This document shows positions 1 to 9,012 of a stretch of DNA of 36,676 nucleotides, piece after piece. Location: assembly GCA_025454855.1 (NCBI GenBank), contig JALONS010000001.1, forward strand, positions 77,306-113,981. The letters are read 5' to 3'. The stretch is from Arcicella sp. (GTDB lineage Bacteria > Bacteroidota > Bacteroidia > Cytophagales > Spirosomataceae). Under the pieces are notes generated by a model. That model saw nothing but the letters and a program-made list of their open reading frames with translations. It was not told the origin of the DNA and did no database searches. How positions within the stretch are numbered: position 1 is the stretch's first letter; every line of letters starts with the position of its first letter. The position numbers and the translations under genes are program-made.

Positions 1-1092
1 GCTCGGAGGTACATCCAAGCGGGTTGCCAGACCGACCATGAGTGTTTTACAGCAGCGGAAGCGTTGGATAAACTGAAGTACGGGATGAAAATTTTGATTA
101 GAGAAGGTTCGGCAGCTAAAAATTTTAATGCTTTGATTGAATTATTGCCAGAGCATTACACAAATTTAATGTTCTGCTCTGATGATAAGCATCCTGATAA
201 CTTAGTAGAAGGACACATTAATCAATTAGTAAAAAGAGCTTTGGGAATATATCCTGACTATTTATTTGAGATACTACAAATGGCGTGTATCAATCCCGTT
301 CTGCACTACAATCTCCCCGTTGGTTTACTCCGAGAAGGCGACCCCGCCGATTTCATTGTGATTGATAACCTACAAGATTTTACCGTTCAACAAACCTACC
401 TTAATGGGGTATTAGTGGCAGAAAATGGGGTATCGCAGATACCAAATTTACCCAGTGAAATCGTTAATCAGTTTGATTGTAGTCTTAAAAAAGCTACTGA
501 TTTTGAAATTCTGAAACCTATCGATACAACAACCAAAATAAAAGTAATAGAAGTATTAGATGGTCAGTTAATTACTTTATCTTCAGAACATGACTGTAGG
601 TTTTCGGGAGATACTGTCGTATCTGATGTATCAAAAGATATTCTGAAAATAACGGTTGTTAATCGTTATCAGAATGCAAAGCCCGCTATGGCATTTATTA
701 AAAATTTTGGGTTGAAGCAAGGTGCAATTGCTTCGTCGGTTGCTCATGATTCTCATAATATTATTGCCGTGGGGGTAGATGATGTTTCTATAACCAAAGC
801 AGTTAATTTAGTTATTGAAGCAAAAGGAGGAGTTTCGGCGGTATCGGGTGCAGGCGAAGCGTTGGTGCTGGAATTACCCATTGCAGGGATTATGTCGGGT
901 ATTGATGGATACGAAATTGCCAAAGAATATTCGGCTATTGACCGTTTTGCCAAAGAATTAGGCTGTACATTGAATTCTCCCTTTATGAGTCTTTCGTTTA
1001 TGGCACTTTTAGTTATTCCTAACCTAAAATTATCAGATTTAGGACTATTTGACGGAGAAAAATTTCAATTCACAAGTTTTTTTGTAAAATAA
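1..1092 (+). CDS. ade: Adenine deaminase, 3' part (5' end lies outside the window)
   Basis: The frame is open from the first base of the window, so this is the C-terminal 363 residues of a protein whose family is usually about 540-590 residues. Adenine deaminase converts adenine to hypoxanthine and ammonia in purine salvage, in the cytoplasm, with a metal-dependent amidohydrolase fold. Diagnostic stretches are TDHECF and the following REGSAAKNF region near the left edge, GDPADFIVID in the middle, and the family-specific C-terminal domain with VAHDSHNIIAVG and a GGVSAVSG segment. A TTG at 64 is not the start, because the homologous sequence continues upstream of it without a stop. There is no obvious terminator after the stop. 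The assignment is secure; the true start and N-terminal metal ligands cannot be seen. Confidence 0.93.
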   Translation, partial: ARRYIQAGCQTDHECFTAAEALDKLKYGMKILIREGSAAKNFNALIELLPEHYTNLMFCSDDKHPDNLVEGHINQLVKRALGIYPDYLFEILQMACINPVLHYNLPVGLLREGDPADFIVIDNLQDFTVQQTYLNGVLVAENGVSQIPNLPSEIVNQFDCSLKKATDFEILKPIDTTTKIKVIEVLDGQLITLSSEHDCRFSGDTVVSDVSKDILKITVVNRYQNAKPAMAFIKNFGLKQGAIASSVAHDSHNIIAVGVDDVSITKAVNLVIEAKGGVSAVSGAGEALVLELPIAGIMSGIDGYEIAKEYSAIDRFAKELGCTLNSPFMSLSFMALLVIPNLKLSDLGLFDGEKFQFTSFFVK

Positions 1093-1500
1093 TTATTAAT
1101 TTTAAGATTGAAAACTAAATAGTATAATAAAATTATAACTAAACAGTTTGCTTTATATTTCGTTAACCAAAACTAAAATACTCCAAAACGTCTATACAAG
1201 GGATTTTTATGACCTTTTGTTAGATGCCAATCTCTCTTATCCAAGCCTTATTGTAATTAATATTTTAAATATCAAACTATCTCTCAAAGCTTGATGGATT
1301 ATTTTCTGTCAAGATATTCGGATGCAAGAGTTCTTAAATAATTAAGTATAACTTGATAGTATTAGGGAGAAAAATATGTAAGGATTTGGAAATCAGCTAT
1401 TTGTTTGCGAATAAGTTTTGTTCAATTATTTATTTTATTAATGATTACACTTTCAAATTGTAATATATTCTAATCAATTAACTTTAAAACCAAACACAAA
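1093..1500. other. Intergenic region upstream of the SusC operon
   Basis: This 408-base AT-rich spacer separates ade from the susC-like gene. I see no coding frame of note. It must carry the promoter of the Sus-like operon, but I find no exact TAnnTTTG element with a TTTG about 19 bases upstream. The nearest shapes, for example a TA followed three bases later by TTTG around 1415-1425, are off-consensus. The last 15 bases before the ATG are A-rich, as is usual for Bacteroidota translation starts. Confidence 0.5.
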
Positions 1501-4500
1501 ATGAGAAAACTCTTACTCATTATTTCTGTGCTATTTTTTGGGCTTGCTTTACAAATCAATGCCCAAGATAGACAAATTTCAGGGAAGGTGACGGCTTCCG
1601 ATGGTTCATCACTTCCTGGTGTGAGCATTGCCGTCAAAGGTACGTCAAAAGGTACTACGTCTTCGGCAGATGGTAGCTACAAAATTACGGTTGGCAACAA
1701 CGCATCGCTTGTGTTTTCTTTTGTAGGATTCGACAGCCGTACTATTTTAGTGGGGAGTCAATCTGTCATTGATGTGGCGTTAATTAGTAATAATGCTGAG
1801 TTGCAAGAAGTGGTAGTAACAGCATTAGGTGAAAGACGTACTTCTAAAGCTCTTTCATACTCTGTTCAAACCGTGAAAGAAGAACAACTCAATACCATTC
1901 GCCAAACCAACTTGAATAATGCTTTAGCAGGTAAAATTGCTGGTATTCAGGTAAGAAGCCAATCTTCGGTAGCTTTGGGTCGTGATGCTTCTATCAGAAT
2001 CAGAGGGGCAGGTTCTTTATCGGATAAAGCTCCGTTGTACATTCTTGATGGAACGCCAGTTGGGTCAGCGGATATTAACTTAGATGATGTTGAATCGGTT
2101 TCTGTGTTAAAAGGACCAAGTGCCACGGCTCTTTACGGACAAAGAGGTGATGCTGGGGTTATCTTAATGACTTCTAAAAAAGGAATTTCAAAGAAAGGAA
2201 TTGGCTTAGAAGTAAACCAAAGTGTATATGTTGATAATGTGTATATCTTACCAAGTTATCAAAATACGTATGCAGGTGGGTCTTCTGCTGACTTAATTAA
2301 GTTTAACTATGAGGCAGGAATGCCAGCTGAATGGAAAGCGTTGGATGGTAAATACTACCACGACTATTCTGATGATGCTTCGTGGGGACCAAGAATGGTG
2401 GGACAAGAATACATTCCGTGGTATTCGTGGTATCCTGGTAGTAAATATACAGGAACAACCGAAAAACTATTACCGCAGCCTAATAACATCAGAGATTTCT
2501 TCGAATCACAAGTTGCCACTAACACAAACTTGAACTTTTCAAAGGCGGGAGAAAATTATACTACCCGTATCTCATTGACAGGAACAAACCAGAACGGTAT
2601 GTTGTATAACTCGAGAGGTACAAAATATACGGTTGCTTCTCAGACTACGATTGATTTAGGCAAAAACTTGACGGCGGGAATCAATTTTAACTACGTAGAT
2701 TATACTATCAACGGACAATTTGATGATGCTTATTCAAACCAATCAACGGGTTCATTTAACTCTTGGTTTCATAGAAACGTGGATATGGCAAAAGTGAAAG
2801 AGTTGAAAGACTTACGTTCACCCGAAGGTATTTTAGCAAGTTGGAATCACAATAACCCTGGTTCTTATGACCCTAATAACCCCGTTGCATTTTACGGTGC
2901 TAACTACTGGTACAATTTCCATAGTTTCTTTGAAAATATCAAATATACCGAGAATAGAAAGAGAATCTTTGGAGATATTAACCTGACGTATAAGTTTAAC
3001 GACCACTTCAGAGTAGCAGGTTTTGCCCGTATCAACAGAGGTAGCTCTACCATCGAGAACTCTGTTCCCAGTATTTTACAAAACAGTGCTACCCAAACAG
3101 GTTTGAAAGCAAGTTATGCTTTAGTAGAATATCAGGGAAATTTTGTTAATAACCGCTGGACACCCAACGAGAATAACTATGAGTTGATTGCCACTTACAA
3201 TAATAAATTCAACGATGTATTTAGCGTTGATTTGATTGCAGGGGGTAATATTCGTCAAGATTCTTACCGAGTGTTGTCAAGTAATACAGTTGATGGCTTG
3301 GTAGTGCCTGATTATTTTGCACTCTCTAACTCAGTATCTCCACTCAATACTTCATCTTTTAGGTCTAAGAAAGAAGTTAGAAGTATTTACGCAAGAGCAT
3401 CATTGGGTTACAAAGACATGGTTTTCTTAGAAGGGTCTATTCGTAATGATAATAGTTCGGCACTCCCCGTTGGAAAGAACTCTTATACTTACCCGTCAGT
3501 AGGAGGTAGTTTTGTAATTAGTGAGTTATTAAAAGATAATGTTCCTGCGTTGTCATTTGCGAAATTAAGAGGTAGCTGGGCTCAGGTTGGTTCAGACTTA
3601 GACGCATATTTGCTTTCATTAAACTACACATTAGGAACTGATAAATTTAATGGCAATGCCGTTATGTCAACACCTAATGCCAGTGTGGATGCTAACATTC
3701 AGCCATCATTGTCATCTTCGTATGAATTTGGTATTGATTTGAAATTCTTGAAAAATAAATATGGTGTCTCTCTAACGTATTATAACGAAGACAAAATCAA
3801 CGAAATATTGAACGTACCTGTTTCAGGAGCGAGTGGATTTACTTCAAAATTAATTAATGCTGGACAACTCAGCAGAAATGGTTTGGAAATTAGTTTAGAC
3901 GCAACGCCAATCCAGACAAGTAACTTTACATGGACTTCATCGTTGAACTTTGCGAGAAACACCTCTAAAATCGTAGCTTTAGCTGAAGGAATTGAATCAG
4001 TGGTAGCTCGTGATGCCAGTGGAAACCTTGCCAACGGAACATTCTCTACCAGTTCAGGAGCATCAACGATTCACCAAATAGGTTTAGGATGGGGACAAAT
4101 CAGAGGTGGAGGATTCACGTACCGTGATGGTGTAAAAGTAGTGGATGAAAGTGGTCTTTATGTACAAACTCCCTCACAGTATTTAGGTAGCGTTTTACCA
4201 GACTTCACGGGTGGTTGGACAAACCAATTCTCGTATAAAAACTTCACATTGAGTGCTAATATTGAATTCTCGAAAGGTGGTAAATACTTTTCATTATCAG
4301 ATAGCTGGGGTACTTATTCAGGTTTATTAGAAAAAACAGCTGGTTTGAATGACAAAGGAAACCCTCTTCGTGACCCCGTTGCCGATGGTGGTGGAGTTCA
4401 CGTAGTTGGGGTAACTAAAGAAGGTAAACCCGTTGATACGTACGTAGATGCACAAACGTATTTTCACCAATTCCGTGGTAGAAATATTGCCGAAGAATTT

Positions 4501-4734
4501 GTACATGATTTAGACTTCATCAAATTGCGTGAAGTAAGTATTGGTTATAGAATTCCATTGAAAGGTACGAAAATCTTGCAAAGTGCTACTGTTTCGTTTG
4601 TTGCTCGTAACCCTTGGTTAATTTATGCAAAAAATAGAAACTATGACCCGTCAGAACTTTCAACTATCTATGGTGAAAATGGTCAGTTCCCAGGTACAAG
4701 GTCATTTGGAGTTAACGTAAGATTAACATTCTAA
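1501..4734 (+). CDS. SusC/RagA-family TonB-linked outer-membrane transporter
   Basis: This 1077-residue protein is of typical SusC length. It has a signal peptide of about 21 residues ending near INAQ, then a carboxypeptidase-D-like regulatory domain (about residues 25-100, with the GxxLPGVSI and DGSYKI pattern). A TonB-box-like ELQEVVVTALG stretch follows near residue 100, then a plug domain (about 120-230, containing IRIRGAG and LYILDGTPVG) and a long beta-barrel ending in an aromatic residue (F). Family members sit in the outer membrane and import oligosaccharides or other large nutrients with TonB energy, capped by a SusD lipoprotein. The SusD partner follows after 23 bases. No glycoside hydrolase, ECF sigma or anti-sigma gene is linked, so the substrate cannot be inferred. 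Confidence 0.95.
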   Translation: MRKLLLIISVLFFGLALQINAQDRQISGKVTASDGSSLPGVSIAVKGTSKGTTSSADGSYKITVGNNASLVFSFVGFDSRTILVGSQSVIDVALISNNAELQEVVVTALGERRTSKALSYSVQTVKEEQLNTIRQTNLNNALAGKIAGIQVRSQSSVALGRDASIRIRGAGSLSDKAPLYILDGTPVGSADINLDDVESVSVLKGPSATALYGQRGDAGVILMTSKKGISKKGIGLEVNQSVYVDNVYILPSYQNTYAGGSSADLIKFNYEAGMPAEWKALDGKYYHDYSDDASWGPRMVGQEYIPWYSWYPGSKYTGTTEKLLPQPNNIRDFFESQVATNTNLNFSKAGENYTTRISLTGTNQNGMLYNSRGTKYTVASQTTIDLGKNLTAGINFNYVDYTINGQFDDAYSNQSTGSFNSWFHRNVDMAKVKELKDLRSPEGILASWNHNNPGSYDPNNPVAFYGANYWYNFHSFFENIKYTENRKRIFGDINLTYKFNDHFRVAGFARINRGSSTIENSVPSILQNSATQTGLKASYALVEYQGNFVNNRWTPNENNYELIATYNNKFNDVFSVDLIAGGNIRQDSYRVLSSNTVDGLVVPDYFALSNSVSPLNTSSFRSKKEVRSIYARASLGYKDMVFLEGSIRNDNSSALPVGKNSYTYPSVGGSFVISELLKDNVPALSFAKLRGSWAQVGSDLDAYLLSLNYTLGTDKFNGNAVMSTPNASVDANIQPSLSSSYEFGIDLKFLKNKYGVSLTYYNEDKINEILNVPVSGASGFTSKLINAGQLSRNGLEISLDATPIQTSNFTWTSSLNFARNTSKIVALAEGIESVVARDASGNLANGTFSTSSGASTIHQIGLGWGQIRGGGFTYRDGVKVVDESGLYVQTPSQYLGSVLPDFTGGWTNQFSYKNFTLSANIEFSKGGKYFSLSDSWGTYSGLLEKTAGLNDKGNPLRDPVADGGGVHVVGVTKEGKPVDTYVDAQTYFHQFRGRNIAEEFVHDLDFIKLREVSIGYRIPLKGTKILQSATVSFVARNPWLIYAKNRNYDPSELSTIYGENGQFPGTRSFGVNVRLTF

Positions 4735-4757
4735 TCATTTCTTAAAATTTTAGTAAC

Positions 4758-6194
4758 ATGAAAATAAATATCAATAATATAAAAACATTAGGACTCACTT
4801 CTATGCTTTTTGTGGCATCAAGTTGTAGCCTTACCGATTTTGGAGATATGAACGTAACTCCAAATGCCATTGCCACACCCGTAACATCAGCATTATTAAC
4901 GAATTCTTTGATTGCAATGGATGGCCCAGCTACAACTGGCGGACTTTTGGGGTCGTTGTACTGTCAATACATGGCAGAAACACAATATACTGAAACATCA
5001 CTCTATTCAACTCAGCAGGTTGCTTGGGATGGTATCTATGCGGGGATGTTGTATGATTTACAAAATATCATCAACCAAAACTCCAATCCTGCAACGGCGG
5101 TGTATGCTTCTACAAACGGCTCGAATAAAAATCAAATAGCCATTGCAAGAATCATCAAGGCTTATACCTTATTAACGATGACTGATCGTTGGGGAGACCT
5201 TCCGATGTCTGAAGCATTACAGGAAAAAGTTAATCCTAAGTATGATTCTCAACAAGAAGTTTACACAGCTTTATTCAAAGAATTAAAAGAAGCATCCACA
5301 CAATTTGATGGGGGTGTTGCTGTGAAAGGCGATATTTTGTTTGGAGGAGACGCAACTAAATGGAAAAAGTTTGCCAATACAGTACGTATGATTATGGCTT
5401 TGCGTATTTCAAAAGTAGATGCAGCTACGGGAAAATCTCAATTTGCTGATGCTTTGGCAGGAGGAGTCATTGAAACAAATGCCGATAATGCTGCTATGGC
5501 ATACCCTGGTGGAACATTCAAAAACCCATGGTTTAGTTTATATGATGGACGTAAAGATTATGCTGTTAGTACGCAGTTTGCTACAATTTTGAGCGATAGC
5601 CAAGACCCAAGACTTCAAATGATAGCAGCTCCGAACAGTAAAGGACAAATTGCCCCAGTACCTTATGGATTACTTCGTGATGATGTTACTAAAAACTATA
5701 CGGATTTTTCTTTTGTATTGACACCCGCTATGCGTGCTGCAAATTCTCAGTCGTTTATTCTGACAGCAGCTCATGCTTTCTTGGCAAGAGCCGAAGCCGC
5801 TCAACAAGGATGGACCAATGAAAATGCAAAAGATATGTACAACAAAGGAATTGAAATGTCTTGGAAACAATGGGGTGTTTTTGACCAAGCCAAATTCAAT
5901 ACTTTTATCGCATCCACCAGCGTTGATTTAGCCACTAATCCATTAGCTAAAATCCAGTTACAACGTTACATCGCATTTTTCCCAGACGGTAACATGGGTT
6001 GGTCTGAATGGCGTAGAACGGGTGTTCCAGCCCTGAAACCAACTGTCAATGCTACGAATAGCAGCAAGCAGATTCCTCGTCGTTATGCTTACGGACCCAG
6101 TGAACCAACCATCAACAGTATCAACTACAAAGCAGCAGTGGGAAAACTAACAGGTGGCGATACCCAAGATGCAAGAGTGTGGTGGGATAAGTAG
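4758..6194 (+). CDS. SusD/RagB-family nutrient-binding outer-membrane lipoprotein
   Basis: The protein has 478 residues with a lipoprotein signal: a hydrophobic stretch, then the lipobox VASSC with the lipidated Cys at residue 23. The sequence has the alpha-helical, TPR-rich character of the SusD-like family 2. Visible pieces are an NVTPNA segment just after the lipobox, RIIKAYTLLTMTDRWGDLP near residue 130, and a C-terminal region ending in DARVWWDK. SusD proteins form the extracellular lid on the SusC barrel and bind its substrate. The start lies 23 bases after the SusC stop, so the two are co-transcribed. The next gene follows after 35 bases. Substrate is unknown. The family assignment is firm. 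Confidence 0.93.
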   Translation: MKININNIKTLGLTSMLFVASSCSLTDFGDMNVTPNAIATPVTSALLTNSLIAMDGPATTGGLLGSLYCQYMAETQYTETSLYSTQQVAWDGIYAGMLYDLQNIINQNSNPATAVYASTNGSNKNQIAIARIIKAYTLLTMTDRWGDLPMSEALQEKVNPKYDSQQEVYTALFKELKEASTQFDGGVAVKGDILFGGDATKWKKFANTVRMIMALRISKVDAATGKSQFADALAGGVIETNADNAAMAYPGGTFKNPWFSLYDGRKDYAVSTQFATILSDSQDPRLQMIAAPNSKGQIAPVPYGLLRDDVTKNYTDFSFVLTPAMRAANSQSFILTAAHAFLARAEAAQQGWTNENAKDMYNKGIEMSWKQWGVFDQAKFNTFIASTSVDLATNPLAKIQLQRYIAFFPDGNMGWSEWRRTGVPALKPTVNATNSSKQIPRRYAYGPSEPTINSINYKAAVGKLTGGDTQDARVWWDK

Positions 6195-6229
6195 CACTCA
6201 TTTATTTTTTAACTTTAATTCAAGATAAA

Positions 6230-7174
6230 ATGAAAAGATATATTAATTTATTCAAGTTTTTACCACTTGTCATGTTTGCATTCGTTTTTGCTTGCGTTCA
6301 AGAGGGACAAGACATCATCTCAGGAAAAGGCGACAATTTTGTGAAAATTCCTACTGGTGGGTCAGAGCTTAACGTAGTGGGTGTTGATTTAATTCCAGGA
6401 GAGAAAACCGTTGATATTTTTGAGATAGTCAGAGAAGCCAATTCACAATCAGAATTAGCCAATGCCTTGAATGTGAGTTTGCAATTGGATAATGCTGCTA
6501 TCACTGCGTATAATGCGGCACACCAAACTACTCTTTCTCCTCTTCCACCAAGTTTGTACAAATTATCTGAAACAGAGGTGGCTTTCAAGAGTGGAGACTT
6601 TGCAAGAACCATTAAATTGACGTTTGATCCAACAAAATTAGACCCTACTAAAACCTACGCATTGGCTGTTAAAGTAGCAAGTGCAGGTAGTTACAAAATA
6701 AGAAATGGATTATCGGGAGCTATATTTCAGATTATTGCCAAAAATAGATTTGATGGCGTTTATACAACTACTGGAAAAATGACGGATTTTGCCAATGCGG
6801 CTCTTACGGGTAATTATCCAACCGAAATGGAATTAGTAACAGATGGTGCTTTGAAAGTGATTGTTAGAGACAAAGCCTTGGGTGATACCAATCCTTTTCA
6901 CTCAATTTTAAACGCTGGTTCTGTTTCTTATTACGGTGCATTTGGCTTGGCAATTAACTTTAAAGATGATAACACTGTAGCAAGTATTATCAATGTCTAT
7001 GGGCAACCTGCAGCTAATGGACGTTCTGCTGAGTTAGACCCGTCGGGTGTTAATAAATGGGACCCCGTAACCAAAACACTAAAAATTAAATATTGGATGA
7101 ATCAACCCTCTGTTATTACTCCTCACCGAGTAAGTTTTGATGAAACATTTACATTTAAAGATAAGCGTAAATAA
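6230..7174 (+). CDS. DUF1735 (BT_3987-like N-terminal) domain lipoprotein
   Basis: This is a 314-residue predicted surface lipoprotein with lipobox VFAC and the lipidated Cys at residue 22. Residues 35-165 match the pattern of the DUF1735 domain: a VKIP start, the long ALNVSLQLDN segment, VAFKSGDFARTIKLTF and TYALAVKVAS. The C-terminal part (about 170-310) starts at the conserved FDGVYTTTGKM turn and is probably a second beta-sandwich of the type often found after DUF1735. In Bacteroidota such proteins are encoded beside SusCD pairs and are thought to be surface glycan-binding or accessory proteins. Here it closes the operon and is followed by a strong terminator. Ligand unknown. Confidence 0.85.
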   Translation: MKRYINLFKFLPLVMFAFVFACVQEGQDIISGKGDNFVKIPTGGSELNVVGVDLIPGEKTVDIFEIVREANSQSELANALNVSLQLDNAAITAYNAAHQTTLSPLPPSLYKLSETEVAFKSGDFARTIKLTFDPTKLDPTKTYALAVKVASAGSYKIRNGLSGAIFQIIAKNRFDGVYTTTGKMTDFANAALTGNYPTEMELVTDGALKVIVRDKALGDTNPFHSILNAGSVSYYGAFGLAINFKDDNTVASIINVYGQPAANGRSAELDPSGVNKWDPVTKTLKIKYWMNQPSVITPHRVSFDETFTFKDKRK

Positions 7175-7221
7175 GTCACTGAGGGATTTTATCAAGAAAA
7201 TAAACTTGATGAATTGAGGCA

Positions 7222-7258
7222 AAAGAGGCTCGTCGGAAGATGAGCCTCTTTGTTTTTA
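7222..7258 (+). terminator. Rho-independent terminator of the Sus-like operon
   Basis: A perfect 10-bp stem (7222-7231 with 7242-7251) closes a 10-base loop and is followed by GTTTTTATT. It lies 47 bases after the DUF1735 stop. An ATG at 7240 lies inside the right side of this hairpin, which argues against using that ATG as the start of the next gene. Confidence 0.85.
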
Positions 7259-7278
7259 TTCGACATTTTACTAACTTG

Positions 7279-9012
7279 ATGGGAAACATTCAAAACGTGC
7301 AGGTGAATATACTGGATAATAAATCTAAAACTTACGATGCCATTGTGATTGGCTCGGGAATCAGTGGAGGTTGGGCTGCCAAAGAACTCTGCGAAGCAGG
7401 ATTGAGAACACTTGTATTGGAGCGTGGACGTGATGTAAAGCACGTGCAAGACTATCCAACTGCCATGACAGACCCTTGGGATTTGCCTCATCGGGGGAAA
7501 ATGCCTTTGGAAGTTGTCCAAGAAAACCCAATCGTTAAGCGGTGTTATGCTTATGACGAAGCCACCCAGCAGTTTTTCGTAAAAGATAAGGAACATCCCT
7601 ATATCCAAGAAAAACCTTTTGATTGGATTAGAGGATACCAAGTAGGGGGTAAATCATTGATTTGGGCAAGACAAACCCAGCGTTGGAGTGATTATGAATT
7701 TGAAGCTCCTGCCCGTGATGGTTTTGCCGTTGATTGGCCCATTCGTTACAAAGATATTGCTCCGTGGTACAGTAAAGTGGAAAAATTTGTGGGAATTAGT
7801 GGCAATAAGGATGGTATCAAGAGTTTACCCGATGGTGAGTTTCTGCCCGCTTGGGAACTCAACTGTTTGGAAAAGCACATCCAGAAATCGGTCAAACAAC
7901 ATTATACCGACCGTCAGGTTATCACCGGCAGGTGTGCGCACCTCACCAAGCCTAACCCCATTCATCTACAACAAGGACGAGGACAATGTCAGGCTCGGCA
8001 CTTGTGTTATCGTGGATGTCCTTATGGGGGATATTTTAGTTCCAACTCCTCTACCTTGCCTTGGGCGGCTAAAACGGGTAAATTGACTTTGAGACCTCAT
8101 TCAGTAGTACAATCTATTATTTACGATGAACAAAAAGGCAAAGCTAAAGGCGTTAGAATCATGGATTCAGAAACGAAAGAGGTAATGGAATTTTACGCAA
8201 AAATTATTTTTGTAAACGCTGCTACGCTCAATTCTAATCTTGTTCTGTTGAATTCTACTTCTAAACGTTTCCCGAATGGTTTGGGCAATGATAATGGATT
8301 ATTGGGGCGTTACGTGGCTTTTCATAATTACAGAGGAGCGGGTGGGGCTACTTACGATGGCTTTCAAGACCAATATTATTCAGGACGAAGACCTACTACT
8401 GCATTTATGCCGTCTTTTAGAAATGTAGAAAAGCAAGAAACCGACTTCCAACGGGGCTACATGGTGGCATTTGCTGCTTCACGGGCAGGTTTTCATCAAG
8501 ACATGGATAAGCCAACTTTTGGTACAGAATATAAATCCCAAATTACCAAACCAGGAGAGTGGGGTGTGTTTATCATGATGCAAGGTGAAACCGTTCCCCG
8601 TTATGAAAATCATTTACGCCTGAGTACAGAACAAAAAGATAATTGGGGCGTTCCGTTATTGGTTACTTCAATTAGCTACGATAATGAAAATGACCTTAAA
8701 ATGGTCAAAGATTTTCATCAACAAGCCTCTGAGATGTTGGAAAAAGCGGGTTGTAAAAATATTCAGATGATGGATAGTCACCAAAATCCAGGATTGGATA
8801 TTCATGAAATGGGTGGGGTCAGAATGGGGAAAGACCCCAAAACTTCATTACTAAATGGATTTAACCAACTTCATACCTGTAAAAATGTGTTTGTAACTGA
8901 TGGAGCGTGTATGACATCCGTAGGAAATCAAAATCCTTCCCTCACCTTTATGGCTCTTACGGCTCGTGCTGTCAATCATGCCGTCGGTGAATTGAAAAAG
9001 AAAAATCTATGA
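7279..9012 (+). CDS. GMC-family FAD-dependent oxidoreductase
   Basis: With the start at 7279 the protein has 577 residues. The frame is open to an ATG at 7240, but that codon sits within the preceding terminator hairpin, so 7279 is preferred; the exact start is uncertain. The N-terminal dinucleotide-binding motif GSGISG (residues 25-30) and VLERG bind FAD. The C-terminal GMC domain has HEMGGVRMG and NPSLTFMA, which hold the catalytic His and Asn of the family. A Cys-rich segment around residue 245 (CQARHLCYRGCPYGG) resembles that of bacterial sugar or polyol dehydrogenases of the family. Substrate is not determinable; oxidation of a sugar or alcohol is likely. No signal peptide is evident. 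It overlaps the next gene by four bases (ATGA), implying translational coupling. Confidence 0.9.
   Translation: MGNIQNVQVNILDNKSKTYDAIVIGSGISGGWAAKELCEAGLRTLVLERGRDVKHVQDYPTAMTDPWDLPHRGKMPLEVVQENPIVKRCYAYDEATQQFFVKDKEHPYIQEKPFDWIRGYQVGGKSLIWARQTQRWSDYEFEAPARDGFAVDWPIRYKDIAPWYSKVEKFVGISGNKDGIKSLPDGEFLPAWELNCLEKHIQKSVKQHYTDRQVITGRCAHLTKPNPIHLQQGRGQCQARHLCYRGCPYGGYFSSNSSTLPWAAKTGKLTLRPHSVVQSIIYDEQKGKAKGVRIMDSETKEVMEFYAKIIFVNAATLNSNLVLLNSTSKRFPNGLGNDNGLLGRYVAFHNYRGAGGATYDGFQDQYYSGRRPTTAFMPSFRNVEKQETDFQRGYMVAFAASRAGFHQDMDKPTFGTEYKSQITKPGEWGVFIMMQGETVPRYENHLRLSTEQKDNWGVPLLVTSISYDNENDLKMVKDFHQQASEMLEKAGCKNIQMMDSHQNPGLDIHEMGGVRMGKDPKTSLLNGFNQLHTCKNVFVTDGACMTSVGNQNPSLTFMALTARAVNHAVGELKKKNL

Noticed and set aside
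64-66. TTG at 64 as the start of the adenine deaminase.
   Set aside because: Family-typical sequence (TDHECF) lies upstream in the same frame, which is open to the window edge.
7192-7641. A 149-codon minus-strand frame over the terminator and the start of the GMC gene.
   Set aside because: It crosses the terminator hairpin and the FAD-binding region of a secure gene, and shows no recognisable protein features.
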